Assembly: GCF_013179285.1 (NCBI RefSeq) | Contig: NZ_WVNW01000001.1 | Location: forward strand, 1,178,001-1,242,000 | Length of the DNA: 64,000 nucleotides | Direction of reading: 5' to 3' | Source of the DNA: Roseobacter sp. HKCCD6576-2 | GTDB taxonomy: Bacteria; Pseudomonadota; Alphaproteobacteria; Rhodobacterales; Rhodobacteraceae | Shown: positions 29,623-38,001 of the stretch, piece after piece | How the letters are laid out: the number at the start of each line of letters is the position of its first letter | Numbering within the stretch: the stretch's first letter is position 1 | Notes under the pieces: generated by a model | The model's database searches: none | Seen by the model: the letters and a program-made list of their open reading frames with translations, nothing else | Told to the model about the DNA's origin: nothing | Translations under genes and position numbers: made by a program

Positions 29623-31499
29623 CAGCTGGCCCGCTTCATCCCCATGACGCGGGCCCGGGCCCGGGGGTCGGCGTCGAAGAGGCTGGCGAGTTGTTCCGTC
29701 ATCGCACCGGCCAATTGCTCGACATCGGTGATGGTCACGGCGCGGTCATAATACCGCGTCACATCGTGACCGATGCCGATGGCAAGGAGTTCTACCGCAC
29801 GGCGTTTCTCCACCATGGCGATCACATCGCGGAGGTGTTTTTCCAGGTAATTCGCGGGATTAACGGACAGTGTTGAATCGTCGACAGGCGCGCCATCCGA
29901 GATCACCATCAGGATTTTCCGGGCCTCGGGCCGCCCAATCATCCGCCGATGCGCCCACTCCAGCGCCTCGCCATCGATGTTTTCTTTCAGCAGGCCCTCT
30001 TTCATCATCAGGCCCAAATTGTCCCGGGTCCGGCGCATCGGCGCATCGGCCTTCTTATAGATGATGTGCCTGAGATCGTTCAGACGGCCCGGTTGCTGTG
30101 CGCGTCCGGCGGCAAGCCAGTCTTCGCGGGCGCGGCCCCCTTTCCAAGCGCGGGTGGTGAAGCCCAGGATTTCGACCTTCACGCCGCAGCGCTCCAGCGT
30201 GCGGGACAGAACATCGGCGCAGATCGCCGCGATTGAAATCGGGCGGCCTCGCATCGAGCCGGAATTGTCGAGCAGGAGCGTCACCACCGTATCGCGAAAC
30301 TCCGTATCTTTCTCGATCTTGAAGCTGAGCGGCGTGGTGGGGTTGGCGACAACGCGGGCCAGACGGCCAGCGTCTAGCGTGCCTTCCTCGAGGTCGAACT
30401 CCCAAGACCGGTTCTGTTGCGCCTGCAAGCGGCGCTGAAGTTTGTTGGCCAAACGGCTGACCGCGCCTTTCAGCGGTTCAAGCTGCTGGTCGAGATAGGC
30501 GCGGAGGCGTTCCAGCTCCTGCGGCTCGGCAAGGTCTTCGGCGGCGATTTCCTCATCATACTCGGTTGAGAAGACGGTGTAATCCGGGTCGGCCTCGGAG
30601 TGCGGCGCGGGTGGAGGCGGCTCGAGCGGGGCCTCTCCATCGGGCAGTTCCTGCTCTTCGGCCTCTTCCATCTCGCCAGTGTCGTCCATTTCGACCTGGG
30701 CTTGAGACGCGTCCTGCTGCTCTTCTTGGCTGCGCTCTGGCGCGGCTTCACTGTCTTGCTCGTCGTCATCATCCGCGTCGCCGGTGGAATCGGGCTGCTC
30801 TTCCTCTTCGGAACTGGCTTCGTCTTCGCCTTCCGGGTCGGTCTCGTCAGGGTCGTCGCCGAGTTGGTCGCCATAGCCGAGATCATCAATCAGTTGCCGG
30901 GCGAGCCGGGCAAAGGCCTGTTGATCGGCGAGGGTGCCATCGAGATTGTCGAGCGTCTCTGCGCAGCGATCTTCGATGAAACCGCGCCAGAGTTCCATCA
31001 CATTGGCCGCTTCCGGCGGAAGATCGCGGCCCGTGGCCAAATGGCGGATCAGATACCCGGCGGCCGTCGCAAGCGGCGCCTCGGAAGCCTGACGGATTTC
31101 GCCATAGCCTTTGCGGCGGGCCTCAGAGCCGATTTTTGCGTCGATATTGGTGGCCGTGCCGGGCATCTCGCGGGCGCCAATCGCCTCGCAGCGCGCGGTT
31201 TCCATCGCCTCCATCAGATCGCGGGCCATCTGCCCCTGCGGCGCATAGCGGTTGGCGGTGGCCTGGTTGTGGTATTTGTGGCGCAGCGCCAGGGCGTCCG
31301 CGGTGCCGCGGGCGAGCAGAATCTCGTCCCGCGTCATCCGCCGGCTGATCTGCGGCAGGCGCACGCTATCATTGGTCGCACCGGGGGGGTCGACGGAATA
31401 GCTCACCGACAATTCTGGGTCATCGGCCAGGACGCGCGTGGCCTCGGCCAGGGCCTTTTTGAACGGTTCGGTGGGGTTGTCGGCGGGTGGCTTGCTCAT
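29622..31499 (-). CDS. cobT: Cobaltochelatase subunit CobT
   Basis: Together with CobS and CobN it inserts cobalt into hydrogenobyrinate a,c-diamide in the aerobic B12 pathway. The protein (625 residues from ATG at 31499) has a CobT N-terminal domain, a strongly acidic Asp/Glu/Ser stretch (about residues 205-300, typical of CobT), and a C-terminal VWA domain with the MIDAS motif DNSGSMRG. The frame is open 12 codons further up, but those residues do not look like CobT. Its partner cobS is 5.4 kb upstream on the same strand, with unrelated genes between. Confidence 0.96.
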   Translation of the reverse strand: MSKPPADNPTEPFKKALAEATRVLADDPELSVSYSVDPPGATNDSVRLPQISRRMTRDEILLARGTADALALRHKYHNQATANRYAPQGQMARDLMEAMETARCEAIGAREMPGTATNIDAKIGSEARRKGYGEIRQASEAPLATAAGYLIRHLATGRDLPPEAANVMELWRGFIEDRCAETLDNLDGTLADQQAFARLARQLIDDLGYGDQLGDDPDETDPEGEDEASSEEEEQPDSTGDADDDDEQDSEAAPERSQEEQQDASQAQVEMDDTGEMEEAEEQELPDGEAPLEPPPPAPHSEADPDYTVFSTEYDEEIAAEDLAEPQELERLRAYLDQQLEPLKGAVSRLANKLQRRLQAQQNRSWEFDLEEGTLDAGRLARVVANPTTPLSFKIEKDTEFRDTVVTLLLDNSGSMRGRPISIAAICADVLSRTLERCGVKVEILGFTTRAWKGGRAREDWLAAGRAQQPGRLNDLRHIIYKKADAPMRRTRDNLGLMMKEGLLKENIDGEALEWAHRRMIGRPEARKILMVISDGAPVDDSTLSVNPANYLEKHLRDVIAMVEKRRAVELLAIGIGHDVTRYYDRAVTITDVEQLAGAMTEQLASLFDADPRARARVMGMKRAS

Positions 31500-31554
31500 G
31501 GGCGCGAAGATGGGCCAGATCGCGGGCGGTGGCAAGATGCGGCGGGGGGAGAAT

Positions 31555-31567
31555 GGCCGACTCGGCC
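31555..31567. promoter_or_regulatory. 13-base palindrome upstream of cobT
   Basis: GGCCGACTCGGCC is a perfect palindrome around a central C, located 56 bases upstream of the cobT start in the 180-base gap before the neighbouring secreted-protein gene. It could be an operator for cobT or a weak hairpin after the upstream gene. No B12 riboswitch-like sequence was recognised in this gap. Confidence 0.3.
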
Positions 31568-31679
31568 CGCCCTTCGGGAGGCCTCACCCGGCCATGCTGC
31601 CGCGGATCTGTGGCGCCGTTGGTCGGTTGCCATGCGCGGGGCGCTACGGCGCGGTCACTGGGATGCCGCTTGATGTCCG

Positions 31680-32336
31680 CTATTCGGCGTAGAACCGGTT
31701 GATCGCGGCATTGCACGGGGCGGGCAAAGGGCCGAAGACATCCCAATCTGTGAGCGGAATATGCCCGCCGGGACCGCGGCCTTGATCGGCGATGACCTCA
31801 TCGTGGTCGCCGTCACCTTCGGGCTCCGGAATTTTGAGCTCATGGGTGTAGTCACCAGTGAGGATGTTGATATCGCAGTGGAAATCGCGGGCAGTGAGCC
31901 GGTCATAGGTTGAGTAGCTGAACCCTGCGACAACAAACGCATTGTCACGCCAGGCGATGGTCAGCGTTTGGAACCAGGGCGCGCGGCCGATACCGGATTG
32001 CTCAGAATGCACCAACAACGAGCCGTTATCGGCCTGCGCAAGAGAGGGCGACATGCCCCACATGCTGCCATTGAAGGCTACGGCACGCGCCAGCAGCAAC
32101 GGGCCGGTAGCGTCATCGGTTCGCCTGTCGGGGTAGATGACGAGATCCGCGGCATCTGGATCTATCTCTGAGGTCATTAAGATCACGGATTCGCAGCCAT
32201 TCAGATCGCTGCGAATGTCGAAACATTCGTGATCGATAATGCGCGGCAACAGCGCGGCCTCCGGCGCCGAAAGGCCGTCCGCCCAAACTGGCAAGGGCAG
32301 AAAAAGGGCGGCGAGGAACAAACGGATCGGTGCCAT
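31680..32336 (-). CDS. Secreted protein of unknown function
   Basis: No family recognised. ATG at 32336 gives 218 residues beginning with a signal peptide (MAPIRLFLAALFLPLPVWA, cleavage probable after WA). The mature part has four cysteines (HECFD, NGCES, FHCDIN, APCNAA), consistent with two disulfides in the periplasm. The frame is open 16 codons further upstream, but that would bury the signal peptide. It is followed on the same strand by cobT after 180 bases and preceded by another small secreted protein; no enzyme motif is seen. Confidence 0.6.
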   Translation of the reverse strand: MAPIRLFLAALFLPLPVWADGLSAPEAALLPRIIDHECFDIRSDLNGCESVILMTSEIDPDAADLVIYPDRRTDDATGPLLLARAVAFNGSMWGMSPSLAQADNGSLLVHSEQSGIGRAPWFQTLTIAWRDNAFVVAGFSYSTYDRLTARDFHCDINILTGDYTHELKIPEPEGDGDHDEVIADQGRGPGGHIPLTDWDVFGPLPAPCNAAINRFYAE

Positions 32337-32402
32337 GGGCGCAACTTGGAGAGCGACCTGTTGCAAGGCAAGAGGTCTTTTCAAGGCGCGCGGTATCGGT
32401 GC

Positions 32403-32816
32403 CTAGAGTTCGAAATGCGCGGCGCAGCGGCTCACCGCGCTTTGCAGTTCAAGCCCATCATCGGCCAGGTAAGGCGTGCCGGATTCGGTCAGCCGGGGAT
32501 AGAAACTGGTTCGCCCCAGACTTTCCCAATTGTCGCGCCAAGCGCTTGCGGCCTCGGCGATCTCACCCAATCGGTCCGGGCCGCCTGCAAGATCAACCAA
32601 TCTTGTGGGCGTTTGGAACCGCGGGGCATTCTCGGAGCCGGTCAATTCGGTCGCGAATTCATAAGCTTGACCGAAGGCCGTCATGACCGCGGCGCAGTGA
32701 AAGGCAACACCGGCCTCTCCCGTTCCATCAGCGGGCCAATGAATCGGCGCGGCGGTTGTTGATAGGGGTAGTGATGCCGCCAAACCAATGGCGGCGCAAA
32801 GGCGTCTTGCGCGCAT
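32403..32816 (-). CDS. Small secreted protein of unknown function
   Basis: No family recognised. From ATG at 32816 it is 137 residues with a signal peptide (RLCAAIGLAASLPLSTTAA) and two cysteines in the mature chain (FHCAAVM and SRCAAHF), which could form one disulfide linking both ends. The mature part is predicted mostly helical. It lies 67 bases upstream of the other secreted protein on the same strand, so the two may be co-transcribed. The start 18 codons upstream is less likely because it would place the hydrophobic segment internally. Confidence 0.6.
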   Translation of the reverse strand: MRARRLCAAIGLAASLPLSTTAAPIHWPADGTGEAGVAFHCAAVMTAFGQAYEFATELTGSENAPRFQTPTRLVDLAGGPDRLGEIAEAASAWRDNWESLGRTSFYPRLTESGTPYLADDGLELQSAVSRCAAHFEL

Positions 32817-32970
32817 CGTATTACCCTTTCCAGTCGTGACACCTGCTCGTTGCGGCAGGATTGGACCCATTGCGGGGCCTGATCAGAAGGGTAGCAAAGC
32901 TTCAAACATCGGCAAAATCACGAATTCCCGCAGATATGCAATTTGTCTTGATCAGGCAATGGCGGCGTGG

Positions 32971-33903
32971 CTAGCCGGTGAACCAATCCACCTCCGCATT
33001 GCCGCCACACAGAAGCACCGCGACACGCTCGTCAGGTGCAGGCGTGTAGGCGCCAGAGGTCAATGCAGCCAGCGCGGTTGCGGCTCCGGGTTCTCCGATC
33101 AGGCGCGTCGCTTCCCAGAGGCGGCGTGCGGCGGTGTAGACCTCGGCATCGGGCAACACGATCGTGTCTTTGACCCGCTCCATGACAATCTCATAGGGCA
33201 GGGCACCGAGCGCCGGACCGCCCAATGAGCCCGCCGATATGCCCGAGGCGGAGACGTCGATATTCGGACCCTCTTTCTGAGACCGAGCGAGCGTATTTGT
33301 CCCCTCCGTCTCGACCGATACGACATTCACACGCTCGCCAAACCAGGCCGCGATACCGCCAATCAAACCGCCGCCGCCGACGGCAACCATGATCGTGTCG
33401 AGACCGTCCAGTTGCTCTTCGATTTCTTTGGCGACAGTGCCTTGGCCGGCAAGCGTTGGGGCCGTGTCATAGGGATGAACCGCAAGCGCACCGGTTTCGG
33501 CCGCGTGGTCGGCATATTGTGTCATGCAATCCGCGACGGATCCGTCGGTTAGGATCACCTCGCCGCCGAAGGCGCGCATGCGGCGGAGTTTTTCCTCCTT
33601 AGCAATCGCTTTTGGGACGAAGATTTTCGATTTGTGGCCAAGTTTCGTGGCGGCATAAGCCACTGCCGCGCCGTGATTGCCGCCTGATGCTGCAACCACA
33701 CCGGCCTCAGGCACCTCACGGCTGAGCAGGTTGTTGAACGCGCCGCGCACCTTGAAGGAGCCGGTGACCTGCGTGTGTTCCAGCTTGACCTGAATTGGAT
33801 ACTCCAGGCCAAGCGCCCCGGGTTCGATGCCGATCATGGGCGTGTGGCGAATATGTGGGGCAATGCGCGTCGCGGCGGCGGTGATTTGGCTCGGGTCTAA
33901 CAT
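32971..33903 (-). CDS. PLP-dependent threonine/serine dehydratase family protein
   Basis: Fold-type II PLP enzyme of 310 residues. The lysine that binds PLP is K51 in GSFKVRGA, the Asn/Gly loop SGGNHGAAVA and the phosphate loop VGGGGLIGG are present; no ACT regulatory domain follows. So it resembles catabolic threonine dehydratase, serine dehydratase or related racemase/lyases; exact substrate is open. ATG at 33903 lacks a good ribosome binding site; a TTG at 33939 directly after the racemase stop (TGA-TTG) is a possible coupled start. It is probably in one operon with the racemase-like gene upstream. Confidence 0.88.
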   Translation of the reverse strand: MLDPSQITAAATRIAPHIRHTPMIGIEPGALGLEYPIQVKLEHTQVTGSFKVRGAFNNLLSREVPEAGVVAASGGNHGAAVAYAATKLGHKSKIFVPKAIAKEEKLRRMRAFGGEVILTDGSVADCMTQYADHAAETGALAVHPYDTAPTLAGQGTVAKEIEEQLDGLDTIMVAVGGGGLIGGIAAWFGERVNVVSVETEGTNTLARSQKEGPNIDVSASGISAGSLGGPALGALPYEIVMERVKDTIVLPDAEVYTAARRLWEATRLIGEPGAATALAALTSGAYTPAPDERVAVLLCGGNAEVDWFTG

Positions 33904-33922
33904 GGAAAAACATGTTCCATGT
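33900..33922. promoter_or_regulatory. Inverted repeat over the dehydratase start codon
   Basis: ACATGGAA (33900-33907) and TTCCATGT (33915-33922) are a perfect 8-bp inverted repeat separated by AAACATG. The centre also forms the palindrome AACATGTT (33909-33916). It covers the ATG of the dehydratase and the bases just upstream, so it could be an operator or an mRNA hairpin that hides the start codon. Confidence 0.45.
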
Positions 33923-33939
33923 CCTTGGCTTGCGGTCAA

Positions 33940-34632
33940 TCAGGTGATCTGCCCAAGCGTCAGGTGATCGGCAGCCAAGCGGGCGAGCAAATCTACATGT
34001 ATGTCGAGCGCATCGATGATGCGGTAACCGGGGTCGTAGCCGTCAAATGCAAGGCCAAGATCGGTGCCAGCCATAACGATCGCCTCGGCGCCTTGATCGT
34101 CGATCATCCGGCGACCTTCCTCAAAGAACCGTGCGCGCTGTGCCTCGGTGCAAATGCCGGATACCGCGACATCTTGATAAACTTTGCCGAGCTCCACCAA
34201 GTCACATGCGGGTGCGACGGTGCGGGTTTTGGCCATCTGACCGTAAAGGCCGGTGCGCATGACAACCTCCGTGCCGAGCAGGCCGACGGTCTCCAGGCCC
34301 TCACTTGCGAAGGCCTCGTCTAGCGGGGTGATGGCGCTGATCAAAGGCAAGGGAGAGATTTTCTCGGTCTCGGCATAACAGAAATGCCCACCAAGAGAGG
34401 TGATGGCCGCGCAATCGGCACCTGCCGCTTTGAGACGGTTGAGAAGGTCGAGGTAAATCTCCGCCTGGGCGTGGCGTTGATCGGCGTTGTTGTTCCGGAT
34501 CAGGTCGTGGACGTCCGCTTGGACGATGGTGAGCTCCAACCGGCTGTCCAGGGTGCGCATTCGCGCCGCGAGCCGTTCGTAATAGACAAGTGTCGCGGCA
34601 GGGCCGATGCCGCCTATCAAGCCGATATGCAT
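33940..34632 (-). CDS. Aspartate/glutamate racemase family protein, catalytic cysteines not conserved
   Basis: A 230-residue protein with the start MHIGLIGGIGPAAT and internal repeats of the Asp/Glu racemase fold (two similar Rossmann-like halves). In active members the first half has an N-T/C pair and the second a GCTE motif. Here the corresponding places read ITSLGGHF (around 78-84) and MAGTDLGLAF (187-196), so the second cysteine is replaced by G189. C85 lies near the first site. It may therefore act on other substrates or not be a racemase. It is upstream of, and probably co-transcribed with, the dehydratase. Confidence 0.8.
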   Translation of the reverse strand: MHIGLIGGIGPAATLVYYERLAARMRTLDSRLELTIVQADVHDLIRNNNADQRHAQAEIYLDLLNRLKAAGADCAAITSLGGHFCYAETEKISPLPLISAITPLDEAFASEGLETVGLLGTEVVMRTGLYGQMAKTRTVAPACDLVELGKVYQDVAVSGICTEAQRARFFEEGRRMIDDQGAEAIVMAGTDLGLAFDGYDPGYRIIDALDIHVDLLARLAADHLTLGQIT

Positions 34633-34924
34633 TGAACATGCTCCTGTTAAGGTCGGTGCATTTCATCAATGCGAAGGTCTGTTCGTCAAATCAGGATTGG
34701 TGATGTTCAAGATTTTGGCTGGTGCTGCTGGGGGCGCGCAGCGGTTCCATGTCACCCGCTTCGGATGACGGGGTTTGAGCCCGGCGACAGGGAAGTATCG
34801 CAAAATGGCGATTTGTTCTGCCTAGCACGTTCCGGATCAGTCTCATCCGGGCGTAAACCTTCGGCCATCGAAGCGCTCGAGTCGCTCGAAGGAGGCAGTC
34901 CCTGCCGCCGGTGCCGGACCGCCG
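34633..34924. other. Intergenic region between racemase-like gene and RiPP precursor
   Basis: A 292-base stretch without a supportable gene. It contains GGCAG-TCC-CTGCC (34894-34906), a short hairpin located 19 bases after the precursor stop on the minus strand but without a T-run. A promoter for the racemase-like gene is expected here; none was assigned. A 38-codon minus-strand frame (34752-34868) has no ribosome binding site and was not called. Confidence 0.4.
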
Positions 34925-35197
34925 TTAGAAGCTGCTGGCGATCTGTGCTTTCAATGCGTCGCGCAGACCGGCGGCGTCCTTCGAGGCCTTGAGCAGTTCA
35001 TCTTCCGAGATCTCGGCATGTCCGAACTGGTCAAACGAGAGCCCGACCGGGGCCCGGCAATTCCCACCGCACCCATTGCCGCAGCCATTGCCGGCGGCCA
35101 GGGGCGTGGTGGGGTCGTCTAGCCCTTTGAGCAATTCGCCAATGGACATCACGGGAACCTCGCGGATAATCGCGCGAGCTATCTTCTCATGTGGCAT
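34925..35197 (-). CDS. Candidate RiPP precursor peptide (Cys/Gly/Asn motif)
   Basis: A 90-residue peptide of no family I recognise. It has a charged, helical leader-like N-terminus, then GNGCGNGCGGNC with C39, C43 and C47 (CX3CX3C), the only cysteines, followed by RAPVGLSFDQFGHAEISEDEL and a helical C-terminus ending IASSF. The start ATG has AGAGGAAA six bases upstream; a second Met at 17 (35149) with GAGG is an alternative. It begins 14 bases after the stop of a radical SAM/SPASM-like gene. The small size, Cys-rich Gly/Asn tract and tight coupling to a maturase suggest a thioether- or otherwise modified peptide. It could instead be a small metal-binding or accessory protein; the core may be internal rather than C-terminal. 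Confidence 0.6.
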   Translation of the reverse strand: MPHEKIARAIIREVPVMSIGELLKGLDDPTTPLAAGNGCGNGCGGNCRAPVGLSFDQFGHAEISEDELLKASKDAAGLRDALKAQIASSF

Positions 35198-35211
35198 ATC
35201 GATTTCCTCTA

Positions 35212-36663
35212 TTAGGTTGCTTTTAAGCTGCCGGAATCGGTTTTCGCCATTCGGGTTGCCTCGAATTGAGCAATGCCGAGAAGAACTTCTTCGACAATTG
35301 CTTCTTGTATGTCGTAATAAAGTCTATTCGAAAATGTACCTGTTGAAATGTAATCTCCAGCAATACAGCCAAATCCAAGGTTTCGAAACCAACGCTGCGT
35401 GCCGGTTGCACTATCAGAGAATTCCCTACTGTATTTCCTCCAAATTTCCTGTGCCCGTGGAACATCAATATTGGCCCGGTCGATATTGCCGATGCACATT
35501 CTTGGGTCGCCAAAGAACATGAAACATGGATAGATATCGCCATTCGAGCCAATAGAGATTTGGCTGGAAAAAGCGGGGCAATAGGCGTCAGATTTGCGGC
35601 GCAGTTGCAATGAGGTCAGTGTATCCTGAACAAAGGAAAGAACGCCACCGCTGCCGGCCGCAATGTTTTGCATCGAAAGCCGGGCGGCATCTCGGAACTG
35701 AGTGATCAGTTGATCAACTGAGATGAAGCTTTGCTGCTGCTCTTCCAGATCGTCACGGAAGACGCCGTTTTTGGTGTAGCCGTCATCGGCGACGAGGTCC
35801 TTGAGCGGCACATAGGACCAGGCAATATGCGGCACGGGTTCGTTAAACTCGGCGTCGAAATACCGGAGCAGGTCAGACACCGAGACGTCGGCCTCCAGAT
35901 GCGCCTTATTGAAGGTGCACTCAATGCTCCATTCGATGCCGCGTTGGGTAAACAGCTCGACTGATTGGCAAATCTTTGCGTGGCTGCCGTCGCCCGAGAC
36001 AGTCGGGCGCTGTGCATCATGGACCGGGGCCGGGCCATCGATACTGATTGTGAGCGCGATGCCGTGTCGAGAGAGGACATCGAGGATTTCCGGCGTTGCG
36101 AGCGTCCCGTTTGTAGTGACTGCGAAGCCGATATCTGGGAAACGGGCCTTCGCCGCGATGCAGACGGCATCGATGGTCTTGGGATTCAATAGCGGCTCGC
36201 CGCCGAAGAAATGGATATTGCCGATACCGTCATAGAGCCTGGATGTTTGCTCAAAGATCCGCAGGGCGCGATCCGGCTTCATCAGGTGTTTTGTATCATG
36301 ATAATGCCCGTGATCGGCATAGCAATAAGAACACCAAAGATTGCAACTGTTCGCGATATTTATTGTTAAGCGGTTGAGATATGATCGTTGCCCCAGAATG
36401 AAGGGCGCGAATGAAGACTGCCGTGCTCTGAGTCGGATATCATCATCGGACGGTGTGTCGACGGCGACCGGAAAGAATGGATCCGCACCGGCGTGTAAAT
36501 CGACCTTATGTCTGACGGCAGGATCTATGCGTCGAATTGCGTTGAGCGCATCTTGTTGAGATTGGCTGGCTCCGGTTGCGAGAGATAATGTATCGCAATC
36601 AAGGATTGAGACCACTCCCGCATCGGCGACAATATAATTTGGATAGGATTCATGGCGCAGCAT
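35212..36663 (-). CDS. Radical SAM/SPASM-like peptide maturase
   Basis: A 483-residue protein. An N-terminal ~95 residues may be a RiPP recognition region. The radical SAM core has C107-X3-C111-X2-C114 (SCNLWCSYC), GGEPL at 154-158 and TTNGT at 183-187. The C-terminal region matches a SPASM domain: C362-X12-G375-X4-C380, C390 with IGNI after it, and C433. The expected CX2CX5CX3C block keeps only its last cysteine (C433), so the second auxiliary iron-sulfur cluster is probably missing or altered. A strong GGAGG precedes the ATG. The 3' end is AT-rich (20 G/C in the 60 bases 35281-35340), unlike its neighbours, which suggests horizontal acquisition. The adjacent small peptide is the likely substrate; distant similarity to QhpD-type maturases is from memory. 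Confidence 0.85.
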   Translation of the reverse strand: MLRHESYPNYIVADAGVVSILDCDTLSLATGASQSQQDALNAIRRIDPAVRHKVDLHAGADPFFPVAVDTPSDDDIRLRARQSSFAPFILGQRSYLNRLTINIANSCNLWCSYCYADHGHYHDTKHLMKPDRALRIFEQTSRLYDGIGNIHFFGGEPLLNPKTIDAVCIAAKARFPDIGFAVTTNGTLATPEILDVLSRHGIALTISIDGPAPVHDAQRPTVSGDGSHAKICQSVELFTQRGIEWSIECTFNKAHLEADVSVSDLLRYFDAEFNEPVPHIAWSYVPLKDLVADDGYTKNGVFRDDLEEQQQSFISVDQLITQFRDAARLSMQNIAAGSGGVLSFVQDTLTSLQLRRKSDAYCPAFSSQISIGSNGDIYPCFMFFGDPRMCIGNIDRANIDVPRAQEIWRKYSREFSDSATGTQRWFRNLGFGCIAGDYISTGTFSNRLYYDIQEAIVEEVLLGIAQFEATRMAKTDSGSLKAT

Positions 36664-36848
36664 ATTCGCCCTCCATTGGAAGAAAAGGCAGAACTAAATA
36701 TGCGCTTCGATAGAGTCCGGATATCACGCTTCCCAACGCAAAAAGTTAACGTAGGGTCAAGCGCTCTTCGTTGAGCGGATTTTTGCCCAGGATAGTCCGA
36801 GGTATCGTTTGAGCGTCCTGCGAGTGCGGCAGGCCGTCTCAGGTCCTG
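36664..36848 (-). promoter_or_regulatory. Upstream region of the radical SAM gene
   Basis: A 185-base gap between the cobS stop and the maturase start, with the maturase promoter expected on the minus strand. TTAA-N7-TCAA at 36746-36760 is one mismatch from a full CtrA-type box (TTAA-N7-TTAA). This is weak evidence and no -35/-10 pair was assigned. Confidence 0.25.
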
Positions 36849-36863
36849 ATGGGATTATCCCAT
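36849..36863. repeat. Palindrome at the cobS stop codon
   Basis: ATGGGATTATCCCAT is a perfect inverted repeat (6-bp arms, 3-base centre) that includes the last codons and TAA stop of cobS. There is no T-run on the minus strand after it, so it is not a typical terminator; it may be a protein site or chance. Confidence 0.35.
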
Positions 36864-37826
36864 GCTCATCGAGACGGCACTTTCCGGCAGTTCCTCGTCA
36901 AAGCAGCGCTGATAGAATTCCGCCACAGTCTGGCGTTCCAACTCATCACATTTGTTGAGGAAGGTCAGGCGGAACGCGTAGCCGATATTGCGGAAGATCG
37001 CGGCGTTTTCGGCCCAGTTGATCACGGTCCGTGGCGACATCACCGTCGAAAGCTCACCATTCATGAACGCGGTCCGGGTCAGATCGGCGACGGTAACCAT
37101 CTGGGCAATCTGCTTGCGGCCATGCTCCGTATTGTAGAGCGGGTTTTTCGCCAGAACGATGGCGGTTTCGGCGTCATGCGACAGGTAATTCAAGGTCGCG
37201 ACGAGGGACCAACGGTCCATCTGCGCTTGGTTGATCTGTTGCACGCCGTGATAAAGGCCCGTTGTGTCGCCCAAGCCGACCGTGTTCGCGGTCGCAAAGA
37301 GGCGGAAGGACGGGTGCGGTGTGATGATTTCGTTCTGGTCGAGCAGCGTCAGCTTGCCGTCATGCTCCAGCACCCTCTGGATGACGAACATCACATCGGC
37401 GCGGCCCGCATCATATTCGTCGAAGACGATGGCGACGGGGTTGCGAAGCGCCCAGGGCAGGATGCCTTCGTGAAACTCGGTGACCTGTTTGCCGTCCCGG
37501 AGCTTGATCGCATCCTTGCCGATCAGGTCGATCCGGGAGATGTGGCTGTCGAGATTGACACGCACGGCGGGCCAGTTCAGGCGCGCGGCGACCTGTTCGA
37601 TATGGGTCGATTTGCCGGTGCCGTGATAGCCCTGGATCATCACCCGGCGATTATGGCTGAAGCCCGCCAGGATGGCCAAAGTCGTGTCGGGGTCGAATTT
37701 ATAGGTCGTGTCCAGCGCGGGCACACGGTCGGTGGCATCGGCGAAGGCTTTGACTTTCATATCGCTGTCGATGCCAAAGGTTTCGCGGACGGAAATCTCT
37801 TCGGTGGGTTTTTGATCACTGCTCAT
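36855..37826 (-). CDS. cobS: Cobaltochelatase subunit CobS
   Basis: AAA+ ATPase subunit (323 residues) that works with CobT as chaperone for cobalt insertion by CobN. Walker [10 protein letters not shown] (about 65-73), Walker [12 protein letters not shown], sensor-1 LFATANTVG and an arginine-rich C-terminal part are present. In other Alphaproteobacteria cobS and cobT are close neighbours; here they are separated by six genes including the candidate RiPP pair. Length and motifs are normal, so function should be intact. Confidence 0.96.
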   Translation of the reverse strand: MSSDQKPTEEISVRETFGIDSDMKVKAFADATDRVPALDTTYKFDPDTTLAILAGFSHNRRVMIQGYHGTGKSTHIEQVAARLNWPAVRVNLDSHISRIDLIGKDAIKLRDGKQVTEFHEGILPWALRNPVAIVFDEYDAGRADVMFVIQRVLEHDGKLTLLDQNEIITPHPSFRLFATANTVGLGDTTGLYHGVQQINQAQMDRWSLVATLNYLSHDAETAIVLAKNPLYNTEHGRKQIAQMVTVADLTRTAFMNGELSTVMSPRTVINWAENAAIFRNIGYAFRLTFLNKCDELERQTVAEFYQRCFDEELPESAVSMSMG

Positions 37827-38001
37827 CGCGCATCCGCCCTATCTGTTTTCTTACGTCCGGTTCGACTGGGATGTGGTGCAACAATTTCCAAGGGGCTGCA
37901 AGGGCAGGCCGGTGCTTTGCGGCGCGGTTTCTCACCGCATCGTGACTTGGCGCTTGGTATCCTGTGCTAGAGTGGTCGTGGTTCCAATTGGGAGACGCGA
38001 T

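Noticed and set aside
34752-34868. 38-codon minus-strand frame after the RiPP precursor, considered as a second precursor
   Set aside because: No ribosome binding site, one cysteine only, and no similarity to the first peptide.
34669-34992. 107-codon + strand frame in the racemase-precursor gap
   Set aside because: It overlaps the precursor on the opposite strand, is Arg/Ser/Cys-rich in a way typical of chance frames, and lacks a start context.
36746-36760. CtrA box upstream of the radical SAM gene
   Set aside because: TTAA-N7-TCAA has one mismatch; a single imperfect site is expected by chance in 64 kb.
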